Below, piece by piece: positions 45,971 to 56,900 of a DNA stretch of 64,000 nucleotides. The notes below the pieces were generated by a model. That model saw only the letters and a program-made list of their open reading frames with translations, searched no databases and had not been told where the DNA came from. The stretch comes from Ophiosphaerella korrae (Eukaryota; Ascomycota; Dothideomycetes; Pleosporales; Phaeosphaeriaceae). The stretch's first letter is position 1, and every line of letters starts with the position of its first letter. The stretch lies in the NCBI GenBank assembly GCA_028456385.1, contig JALNQF010000002.1, forward strand, positions 636,500 to 700,499. The letters are read 5' to 3'. The translations under genes and the position numbers were made by a program.

Positions 45971-46264
45971 GTGAGGGGAGGGGTGGTCAATGGTTCGCTT
46001 CTTTGGTATATATATATACTTTGCTTGACAGATGAATTCATGTTTATGAGATGTTACTTATTGGGTCTGGTGTGCGTGGTGACTTGGTGTGCAGTGGCCT
46101 CAAACAAGCCCCAAACAAGAAGTGGAACAGATGTAGTGCACAAAGCTGTCCATTGTAGATGAAGTCGAGCGAGGGCTTCTATATATAGGCCTAGTGCCAA
46201 GCCGCTACGGTAGGCCTACGTGATCCATCTGATCCATACATAACATGGTAAATTCTGGGTTGTC

Positions 46265-47264
46265 TTATGGCTTACCTTTCCATGCCTCACTCAGATACGC
46301 TTCTAGCCCGAGGAATTTATACTCTGGGAACCGTTGATTGAACTGGTCCCCAACATCCCATGCCCCGTTTAGTATGGCCACGAAGAAATTCAGCACAAAC
46401 TCTTCAGACAGTTCCTCCCTCTTATCCTCAGGAATCGCATGATGCCCCAACAGTGGCACCCAACTACTTTTCAACACCCCCGCCCTGACATCCTCAGCCC
46501 GCACATACTCGACATTCCACTCCCCGCCACGGAGCTTCTTACCCAGAGACAGGATCTCCGAGCACTTGGTCCGATTACCCGATATACCGCCGATGACGGG
46601 CCACGGCCTGGGGTCGTCTAGTGCGAGGGCAATAACCTCCGCTACATCCGATACAGCCGCTATCGTAATAGGGACATCTTCGTCCAACATGATTGCGTGG
46701 CGGTTCTCAAAGTCGATGAAGAATGGCCAGGTGACAAGGCCAGGTGACAACGAGTGCGGATGCGCAAAGTAATCCATAAACACGCTTGGCTGAAAAAGAC
46801 AGTACTGCAATGAACCGAGGGCTCCGGTTTGACGTAGAGTGGAGAGGTATGCGGCGATTGTGTCTTTAAGTTCATATAGGGGGACACCAGAGTTAGATGA
46901 CATACCCCATTCGCTAGGAGCAAAGCGTGTGACACCCGCGGCTATGCATGCGTGGATGAGGTTTTTTTGGGTGAGGCCGTCGACGTCCAGGTGGGCGACG
47001 AGGAAGGAGAGGCAGGTGTGGAAGCCTTGAAGTGCCTTGGTAAGGGCAGAAAGGTCGGTGTAGTCGACTTGGAGGTAGGTCACGCCTGGAGAGGTTTGGG
47101 TGGGGAGTGAGCGCGTGAAAATGGTGATTTCATGTTTACCGGAGCGGATGGCGGGGCGTAGGAGTTCGGTTGCGACGTCTGGGTGGAGTGGTCAGTAGTG
47201 AAGGGTTCGGATAGGTGTGAGGAAACTTACTGCCGGTACCACCAGCTACGGCGATTTTGACCAT
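46265..47264 (-). CDS. NmrA-like / isoflavone reductase-like NAD(P)-binding protein
   Basis: Two exons, 47264-47231 and 47178-46265, with a 52-bp intron (GTAAGT donor, CTGAC branch, CAG acceptor). The product is 315 residues. The Rossmann start MVKIAVAGGTGNVATELL is assembled across the intron and includes the GGTGN dinucleotide loop. Then: YLQVDYTDLSALTKALQGFH, NLIHACIAAGVTRFAPSEWG (the usual RFxPSEWG block), FQPSVFMDYFAHP and VSDVAEVIALALDD. These fit the NmrA / PCBER branch of atypical short-chain dehydrogenases (PF05368). Members are either reductases of small aromatic compounds or redox-sensing regulators. Substrate unknown. Stop-to-stop distance to the GH5 gene is 294 bp, convergent. 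It is the last gene before the AT-rich block. Confidence 0.92.
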
Positions 47265-47274
47265 GGTTGAAGGC

Positions 47275-47345
47275 TAGTGTTTGTCTTAGGTAGTGTTTGT
47301 CTTAGGTAGTGTTTGTCTTAGGTAGTGTTTGTCTTAGGTAGTGTT
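47275..47345. repeat. 16-bp tandem repeat upstream of NmrA-like gene
   Basis: Four perfect copies of TAGTGTTTGTCTTAGG (47275-47338) and a partial fifth start 11 bp upstream of the start codon, so they lie in the leader or core promoter. Confidence 0.95.
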
Positions 47346-47726
47346 GAAGAGGTAGAGTGATATAAATACTAGCATATCATGGAGTAAGATTACCAATAAA
47401 GCACATCTTGGCGTAGAACTGCTGACATATTTTATTGACACTATTACGGAGGTGCCTTTCAAAAGTCCTTGCCCACCGCCTCCGGGAATAAGCCACATGC
47501 GCCACAATCTCAATTCAGTTACCTCTCCGATATCTACCTACACCCCTCCCTTCCTTGTACTCATTCCCACCTTCTAGCTCAATAATCTTCTAAATATGTA
47601 CAGGAATACGCTTAATCTAAGCTTGTATTTTGTCTTAAGGCAGGTCTTTCTAACACTTCTCCTAGACATAGATTACCTTAGCCCTACTCTTTAGTGCCCC
47701 CTTCTTTATAGTATTCTGCTTTATCT

Positions 47727-48114
47727 TGTAACGGGGTCACTAGGGTCGACTTCCTAATAGCCTTCTAGGGTGTTAGTAGATTAAGAGGTAATAACAAAAG
47801 TTCGTATAGTAATTAGCAATAACTATAAATAATAGTTAATTTGTGTATACAATATTAAGTATTAGCGTTCTAGGTTAAAGATTAGATTACTAATATTATC
47901 CTAATAATACGTATTACTACTAACTATATACCTATATTTCTTAGCTAGCTTTATACTTTGTATTTACTAAGATTATAAATTATAAATTTATTACATATCT
48001 CTATTATAGTTAGTCTCTTAGTTAAGTTTATTTCTTTATAAGTTGTATATACTATTGTTATTTATAGTAGAGCTAATTAGTTCTAATTAGCTTTCTCTTG
48101 TTATAGCTATAATA
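47727..48114 (-). repeat. LTR (3' for minus-strand copy 1)
   Basis: About 388 bp. It matches 52470-52910 but has one, not two, copies of an internal ~56-bp unit (TTTATACTT...TTACTAAGAT...TTATTACGTAT). Ends are approximate. The outer end TGTAAC is the complement of a normal ...CA end. Confidence 0.8.
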
Positions 48115-50122
48115 CTATTCTCTTTTTTAAGTAGATTCTTATTTCTTTATCTTAAAGCTAAGGTTATTAGTCTAGTTTCTTTATTTATTTCTAACTTCTT
48201 ATTACTCTCTATATCTTCTTATTCTTAACGTAATAAACTTCTTCTTATTACTTAAGTTACTTATAATAAAGTTAAAATATTTCTTTATATACGCTATACT
48301 TAACTAAAGCTTACTTATCTTATATCTTTAAAGGATAGTAAGTACTATAATAAGTATATTCTTACTAATATTTAATATAAATATATACTTTTAGGTATTT
48401 CTCTTATAGAGTATAAGTATTTAATTTCTATATAGTCTCTTTCTACTAAGTTATATAAAGTAAGCTATTAACTAGGCTTAAGAAATACTATTATTATAGC
48501 TTATAGAGGCTAAGGCTAAGTATAAGCTAACTCTTTATAAGCTAGTAAATCTTTATTCTTATATTAAGCGTCTTTATAAGATAAAGGCTTATAATAATAC
48601 TAAATTATCTAAATAGTTTTATACTTTAGAGGCTAAGATAGACTTTAAAGACGCTATAGTAGCTACTCTAGCTTCTATTATATTAGGTGTTCTTAACGCC
48701 TCTTAGTTTAGCACTAGTAGCGTTACTTTTTTTAGTTTACTACTAAGTAGTTTAGAAGGTTTTAATTTTAGAACTCTTCTAGTTTCTTAAAGTAATTAAA
48801 GTTATCCTCTAGTTCCTATATCTTATCTTATAGTTTCTCTCTTTTATTAGTTTCTATCTATTTTACTAAATAATAGTTCCTACTATTATAAAACTAGTAT
48901 ACTAGGATTTCTTTAACTTTTTATTCTTCTTATTCTCTATATATATCTATTTTATATACTAGTAGTTCTATATTTTATAGTACTATCTTAAGTAGTACTA
49001 TATAGAAAGTTAAGTATATCTTTATTTTATTTAGTAGCTTTATTTTAAATATAACTAGTATAACTTCTTTCTTAATTTTATATAGTTTTATTTTAATATA
49101 ATTTAGTTTTAAACTCTATTATTTACTCTTAATATTCTTTTATACTAACTATACTTTTTCTCTCTTTTTAAATTAGGGTCTTTCTTTATATTTCTTATTA
49201 TAATACTTTACTATTTAATTTTATAAGAACTCTATATCTTATTTTAGTTAATTATATATATATTTAAGTTTATTAGTAAGATTTTCTCTTTTTAGAAACT
49301 AAGATATCTAAGTTCTTAGTATTTAGTATACGTTAGGGTTAAATATATAGTTTATAAAGAAGAGTAATACTCTTATTACTATATTCTTTACGCTATTATA
49401 TACTAACTATACTATAAGTAGTACTTATACCTAATTGTTTTAATTATAGTTAAAGTAGTATCTTAAGTATTATTCTACTATTTAGTTTATATATTCTAAT
49501 TATCTATCTATTTATAGGTAGTATATAGTAGATATTATATATTATATTCTTATTTACGCTATTATTATTTCTTATAGTTTTAATATAAATCTTATATCTC
49601 TATCTATAATAATTTTATCTAGAATACTATACTAGCTAATAATAGTTCTTAGAACCTAGTATATAGTAACTTCTATTCTACTTTTTTCTTAGTATAGTCT
49701 AAAGTATAAGTACTTTATAAGTTTATCTACTATTATTAGAATTCTATTATACTTAACTTTTAATATTAAGTTTTTTAACTTTAGTAGCTTTATAATAAAA
49801 TCTATTATAATAACTTATTATAGTTATTCTAGTATTTTAACTAGTTATAGTATCTTATATAGTATATACTTACTATACTTATTTTTATAATATTTTATAT
49901 AGTCTTATAGTACTTCTATTACTAGTTATCTTAATCTTAGGATATAGTAGTTTTATAGTAGCCTATCTAGAGTTTTATTAATTCTTTAGTATCTATATAC
50001 TAGTAACTTATAGAATTATTATATAAATTTTCTTTAGATTTTTCTTTAGATATATATCCTTCTATAAGCTTATATAAATCCTTCTTAGAATTCTAATTTT
50101 TTTATTTCTTTAGATACTTTTT

Positions 50123-51073
50123 TATTACGCTATAGGCTATAGTAGGCTATAGCTACGTAAAGTATAAGTAAGAGTAAGGGCCCTTAGGTAATATATACTA
50201 TTCTACTCCTATATTTAACGTTATTAAATACTTAGTTACTTTTTTAGGTTTATTTAGCGTAGTAGAGTAAAGCTACTATATAATATAGTATTTAATAATA
50301 ACTACGCTGCGTACAAAGTAGGTTAAGCTAAGTATATTAGTTTAACTCTACTAATAGCTAGTTAGCCTAGCTAGCTAGTAGAGACTAGGCTAAGATAAGG
50401 CGCTTCTAAGCTACTAAGAATATACGCTAGAACTATTATAAGCTACTAGAAGGTCTAGTATTACTACTTATTATAGTCTAGCGCCTAAGGATATACGCTA
50501 TAAAGAAGAGGGATATTATTACGCTATAGGCTATAGTAGGCTATAGCTATATAAAGTATAAGTAAAGGTAAGGGCCCTTAAGTAATATATACTATTCTAC
50601 TCCTATATTTAATGTTATTAAATACTTAGTTACCTTTTTAGGTTTATTTAGCGTAGTAGAGTAGAGCTACTATATAATATAGTATTTAACAATAACTACG
50701 CTACGTATAGGGTAGGTTAAGCTAAGTACGTTAGTTTAACCTTACTAATAGCTAGTTAGCCTAGCTAGCTAGTAGAGACTAGGCTAAGATAGAGCGCCTC
50801 TAAGCTACTAAAGATATGCGCTAGAACTATTATAAGCTACTAGAAGGTCTAGTATTACTACTTGTTATAGTCTAGTGCCTAAGGATATACGCTATAGAGA
50901 AAGAGGATATTATTACGCTATAGGCTATAGTAAGCTGTAGCTACGTAAAGTGCAAGTAAGAGTAAGAGCCCTTAGGTAATATATACTATTCTACTCCTAT
51001 ATTTAACGTTATTAAATACTTAGTTACCTTTTTAGGTTTATTTAGCGTAGTAGAGTAGAGCTACTATATAATA
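50123..51073 (+). mobile_element. Short non-autonomous LTR element array (LTR-int-LTR-int-LTR)
   Basis: Three 163-bp direct repeats at 50123-50285, 50517-50679 and 50911-51073 alternate with two 231-bp interiors (50286-50516, 50680-50910); the period is exactly 394. The LTR starts TATTACGC (TGTTACGC in the less mutated solo copy) and ends in TATATAATA. Each interior ends in a polypurine tract (AAAGAAGAGGGAT type) directly before the next LTR. It also contains a TTAGCCTAG/CTAGGCTAA inverted repeat. No coding capacity. The size (557 bp for a single copy) is that of a TRIM element. The 5-bp flanks differ (TTTTT left, CTAAG right), so there is no target duplication. Confidence 0.88.
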
Positions 51074-52469
51074 CTAAGGCTTTTCTCTTTCTAAGTCTTC
51101 TATTAGTAAGTCTATTATATATACTATTTCTTCTAGCTATACTTTTATCTTTTCTTTTATTACTACTACTTTATTCTTCTATAGAAAATATCTTACTCTT
51201 TACTTACTAAAAAGATATATATAGTAGTTATCTTTATAATAAAAGGTTTAGTAAAGTATTATATACTATATTTTTTTACTCCTAACTACCTTTTTTTAAG
51301 GTTTAGCTTATACTTATAGTACTTCTTTCTTTTTTTTTTTTTTTTTTAACTATATTTCTTTATCTTTTTTATAGTCTTTACTTCTATAGTCTTTTATAAA
51401 GTACTTTAGTTTTTTATATTTATAATATACTATATCTTTTTTCTTCTATAATTAGTAGTCTTTTATATAGTAGCTTTTTTTACTATAGTTAAAGTATATA
51501 AAGTCTTTATTCTTCTTTTTATTTTTATTTTTATTAGTGTTAAGGATTATAGAGTCTCTAGTATCTTAGTTTCTAAGTTAGCTACTATACTTATTCTTCT
51601 TCTATTCTTAAAGATTATTATTAATTTATATTACTTATTATTTTAGAGCTTCTAGTATCTTAGGTTTTTCTATATAAATTATTTTATATTAAATTTTTAT
51701 ATTTAGTCTTTATATAAATTATAATATTAGAGCTAATTTATTCTATTCTATATTTTATAATAGTTATTTAAACTATAATATATATTTAGGAATACTTTTA
51801 GTTTATATAAGCTTTTTAAGTTTTTCTTCTACTTATTAGGTAATATCTATATCTCTAAATACTACTTTTATTTATCTAGTAAAGTATTTATAACTTCTAA
51901 AAATAGCTTTAGTTTTATCTTTTTATATTATTAGAGTATATATTATATAATTTATCTAGTAAAGTTTAAACTATTTTATTATATCTTCTTTAAAGTATAT
52001 TCTAATATATATTACTTTTTTTTCTTTTATATTAAAGTATAGTACTTATATATCTATCTAAAGTTATACTAATACTATAAAAGGTTTTAATTTTTCTCTT
52101 ATTCTATTAAACTTCTTAAAGATAGGTATCTTAGGTAGTTTCTTTATTATACTTATCTCTAGTCTTTATATAATTAGTTCTATTTAGTTCTATCTTTTAA
52201 TAATAGCTTTAATTTATACTTTATTTTACTTTATATAGTCTTGTAGTTCCTTATTCTATATTTCTAAAGTATTAATTACTATCTTTATATTTTCTTTATC
52301 TAAGATTAAGTTATTTATATAATCTTTAATTATTTCTTATACTATACTATCTAATTTATAACTACTCTTAGGTACTTTAGCTATTTATTTAGTTAAACTT
52401 TCTACTATTATATTAGCTAAACTATATACTACTTATACTTTACTCCTCTTAATATCTAAATTAGTAAAG

Positions 52470-52910
52470 TATAATAGGGTTACTAGGGTTAACTTCCTAA
52501 TAGCCTTCTAGGGTATTAGTAGATTAAGAAGTAATAATAAAAGTTTATATAGTAATTAGTAATAACTATAAATAATAGTTAATTTGTGTATATAATATTA
52601 AGTATTAGCGTTTTAGGTTAAAGATTAAATTACTAATATTATCTTAATAATATATATTACTACTAACTATATACTTATATTTCTTAGCTAGCTTTATACT
52701 TTATATTTACTAAGATTATAAATTATAAATTTATTACGTATCTAGCTTTATACTTTATATTTACTAAGATCGCGAATTATAAATTTATTACGTATTTCTA
52801 TTATAGTTAGTCTCTTAGTTAAGTTTATTTCCCTATAGGTTATATATACTATTATTATCTATAGTAAGGCTAATTAGTTCTAATTAGCTTCTCTTATTAT
52901 AGCTATAATA
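52470..52910 (-). repeat. LTR (5' for minus-strand copy 1)
   Basis: About 440 bp, a direct copy of the LTR at 47727 but with the ~56-bp internal unit duplicated (around 52688-52795). Boundaries approximate. Confidence 0.82.
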
Positions 52911-52937
52911 TTCGCACTAATATTAGTAAGTTTATAA

Positions 52938-53018
52938 CTTACTAATATTACAAACTTACTAATATTATAAACTTACTAATATCGTAAACTTACTAATATT
53001 ACGAACTTACTAATATTT
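52938..53018. repeat. 17-bp AT-rich minisatellite
   Basis: Nearly five copies of CTTACTAATATTACAAA (variants TATAAA, CGTAAA, ACGAA at the end of the unit), directly outside the copy-1 LTR. An inverted ATTAGTAAG precedes the array. Confidence 0.9.
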
Positions 53019-53029
53019 AACTACCTTTC

Positions 53030-53165
53030 TACTTTTAGTTAGCGCTTAGTAAGCTACTAGGTATATATACCTAGTACTTACTTAGATAGCTTTATCTACT
53101 ATTTACTCTTTTTAGTTAATTATTAAAACTACTTTATTAAGTTATCTTGTATAAAGTCTACTTTA
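53030..53165 (-). repeat. Unclassified repeat end (inverted partner of 63865-64000)
   Basis: This stretch is the reverse complement of the last ~135 bases of the window with few differences. Both hold the 18-base palindrome CTAGGTATATATACCTAG. It is probably the end of another element. The following 53166-53304 is unassigned AT-rich DNA. Confidence 0.75.
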
Positions 53166-53304
53166 TAGTTTAAGAAAATAAAGTACTTTCTTATAACAAC
53201 TATATTTAATAATATATATATAGTTAATATAAAATCTATAAGCTCTTTTAAAATAGTAACTTACTTAATCTTAATACTATTAAGCCTTATTAGCTATAGA
53301 TATA

Positions 53305-53745
53305 TTATAGCTATAATAAGAGAAAGCTAATTAGAACTAATTAGCCTTACTATAGATAACAATAGTATATATAACTTATAGAGAAACAAACTTAACTAGA
53401 AGACTAACTATAATAGGAACACGTAATAAATTTATAATTCGCAATCTTAGTAAATATAAAGTATAAAGCTAGATACGTAATAAATTTATAATTTACAATC
53501 TTAGTAAATATAAAGTATAAAGCTAGCTAAGAAATATAGGTATATAGTTAGTAGTAATACGTATTATTAGGATAATATTAGTAATCTAATCTTTAACCTA
53601 AAACGCTAATACTTAATATTATATATACAAATTAACTATTATTTATAGTTATTGCTAATTACTATATAAACTTTTATTATTACTTCTTAATCTACTAATA
53701 CTCTAGAAGGCTATTAGGAAGTTAACCCTAGTAACCCTATTATAG
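53305..53745 (+). repeat. Solo LTR of the gypsy family
   Basis: Reverse complement of the copy-1 LTRs, with the ~56-bp unit present twice. No internal element sequence adjoins it: 53746-53992 on the right is unassigned AT-rich DNA. Confidence 0.8.
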
Positions 53746-53992
53746 TAAAAATAAAAGATATAAGAGATAACTCCTTTATATAAACAATTATTCTAAGCTA
53801 TTTAATTATATACTCTTTAGTAAAAGGGAATAGCTTAGGGAAGAGAATAACTATCTAGTAATAATACTAGTTAATCCTTAAGCCTTTACTTTACTTAAGC
53901 TTCTTATTTATTATATTTTACTTCTATTAAAGCTTTTAACCTAGCTTATTCTATTAACTAAGATAATATATACTATTCTTAAGCTCTTAGTA

Positions 53993-56900
53993 TTATAGCT
54001 ATAACAAGAGAATACTAATTTAAACTAATTAGCCCTACTATAGATAATAATAATATATATAACCTATAAGGTAATAAACTTAATTAAGAGACTAACTATA
54101 ATAGAGATACGTAATAACTTTGTAATTTATAATCTTAGTAAATATAAAGTATAAAGCTAAGTACGTAATAACTTTATAATTTATAATCTTAGTAAATATA
54201 AAGTATAAAGCTAGCTAAGAAATATAGGTATATAGTTAGTAGTAATATATATTATTAGGATAGTATTAGTAATCTAATCTCTAACCTAAAACGCTAATAC
54301 TTAATATTATATACATAAATTAACTATTATATAAAGTTATTACTAATTATAATATAAGCTTTTGTTATTACCTTATAATCTACTAATAACCTAAAGGTTA
54401 TTAGGAAGTTAACCCTAGTGCACCTATTACACTTTACTAATTTAGTTATTACAAGGAGTAAAGTATAAGTAGCGTATAGTCTAGCTAATATAATAGTAGA
54501 AAGTTTAATAAAATAAGTAGCTAAAGTACCTATAAGTAGTTATAAGTTAGATAATACTATATAGAAGGTAGTTAGAGAATATATAAATAACCTAATCTCT
54601 AAGAAAAAAGATATAAAAATAGTAATTAATACTCTAGAAACTTAGAATAAAGAACTCTAGGAATATACAAAATAAAATAAGGCCTAGATTAAAGCTATTA
54701 TAGAAAGATAAAACTAAATAGAACTAATTACTTAACGCCTAAAGATAAGTACAATAAAGAAACTACTAAAGATACCTATACTTAAGAAGTTTAATAGAAT
54801 AAGAGAGAAACTAACACTCTTTATAGTATTAGTATAACTCTAGATAGATATATAAGTACTATACTTTAATATAAAAGAAAAGAAAGTAATATATATTAGA
54901 ATATACCTTAAAGAAGATATAATAAGATAGTTTAAACCTTACTAGATAGACTATATAATATATGCCCTAATAACCTAGAAGGATAAAACTAGAGCTATCT
55001 TTAGAAGTTATAAATACTTTACTAAATAAATAAGAGTAGTATTTAGGGATATAGATATTACCTAATAAGCTAAAGAAAGGCTAGAGAAGCTTATATAAAA
55101 TAAAAGTATTCCTAAATACGTATTATAGTTTAAATAACTATTATAAAATTTAGAATAAAATAAATTAGCTCTAATATTATAATTTAAACAAAGATTAAAT
55201 TTAAAAATCTAATACAAGATAATCTATATAGAGAAACTTAGAATACTAGAAGCTCTAAAGTAATAAGTAATATAAATTAATAATAACTTCTAAGAATAGA
55301 AGAAGAACAAGTATAGAGGATCTACCTAGAATTAAGACAAGAGAGACCTTATAATCCTTAACACTAATAAAGATAAAAAGAAAAAGAAAAATAAAGACTT
55401 TACGTACTTTAACTATAGTAAGAAAGGCTACTACGTAAAAGATTACTAATTATAAAAGAAAAAAAATATAGTATATTATAAATATAGAAAACTAAGATAC
55501 TTTATAAAAGACTATAGAAGTAAAGACTATAAGAAAGATAAGGAAACTTAGTTAAAAATAATAGAAGGTAAGAAGGAAGTACTAAAAGTATAGGCTAAAC
55601 CTTAAGAAAAAGTAGCTAAAAGTAAAGAATTATAATATATAATACTCTACTAGACCTTTTATTATAAAGATAACTACTATATATATTAATCTAGTAAGGA
55701 AAAAGTAGGATAGTTTCTATAGAAAAATAGAGTAGTAGTAATAAAAGAAAATAGAATAAAAGTATAGCTAGAAGAAATAGTATATATAATAGACCTACTA
55801 ATAGAAGATTTAGAAGGAGAAGAGCCTTAGATTCTATTAATCTAGGCTAAAAGACTAGTACTAGATAAAGAGACTATAATAGCTTCTTCTAAAGGACTAA
55901 GAGAAAGTAAGAAATAAGTTAATATAAGAGGTATAGAATATACCTAATTAATAATATATAGCTATAATAGCTATATAACTATAGATATAAAGGAATAAAA
56001 TAAAGAATAGAAGTTTATTTAGAAATACTTACTAGTTATAAGTATAGAGAAAGCGTACAAAGACTAAAAAGAGCGTAATCTTAAAGAAATAAAGTTTATA
56101 CTATTTTAAGAATAGATAAAATAATATATAGTTATAGTAAGAAGAATACCTATATAAAGAGAGTAGTAGTTCCTTATAAGAAAAACGTAATAGATTAATA
56201 AAGCCTATATACTAAGAGTACTAGTAGTATACTATATTCTAATAATAGAAACGCCTAAAAAAGATAGATACTAAGAAAGAGATAATAAAATAATAGACCT
56301 AAAACATCTAGTATACTTTAAAGTATTATAGATATTATACTTAGATAAGAATTATATTATATATAGAAACTCTAAAGTAAATAATAGTATATAGCTTATA
56401 AGAAAAAGAGGCTATAACTATATAAGAGTAATTCTAGTAGAAGATATCTAAGGATAAGAAATAATCCTAGAAGAAAGTTAATTAGTAATAAGGCCTAGAC
56501 TAAAACTATCTAAGAAATATATTAAAAGAAGACTATAGTACAAATATATATATAATAAGTATCTAAAATATAAAGAATATAAACTTAAAGTAAGGCTATA
56601 GCCTTAAAAGAATAGATAATTTATAAAATTACCTAAGTAAAAATAGCTAGAAAGTATAAGAGGCCTATATATTACAAAGACAAGTATATACTAAGGAAAG
56701 AAAGTATAATTAATAATTAATAGTAGAGCTATAAGAAACTTTATATTAAAGAAGTTTATAGAAATACAAGGAATACGTTATATAATAAAGAAGTACTCTT
56801 AATAACTAAGTACGATTAAAGGAAAACTATTCTAAGAACCTATTAGGTTTAAGATAGTTCTCTCTATACTAGAACTAGAAAAGATAATAATAAAAAATAT

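Larger units (their letters stand above)
47727..52910 (-). mobile_element. Gypsy-type retrotransposon copy 1, internally deleted
   Basis: Flanked by direct LTRs at about 47727-48114 and 52470-52910. Coding direction is minus. The gag region lies at about 52400-51300. Its zinc knuckle (51496-51455) reads Y-x2-Y-x4-Y-x4-Y, so every C/H ligand has become Tyr. The polyprotein then breaks at 51073; sequence resumes at 50122 in the integrase-side part and runs to the other LTR. Compared with copy 2, about 2.74 kb (equivalent to 55832-58574, including RT and most of RNase H) is missing. A 951-bp foreign array sits in its place. Confidence 0.82.

Noticed and set aside
50286..50516. Interior of the short element as a tRNA or small RNA gene
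   Set aside because: The inverted TTAGCCTAG arms do not form a cloverleaf with conserved tRNA positions; the polypurine tract and LTR flanks explain the unit better.
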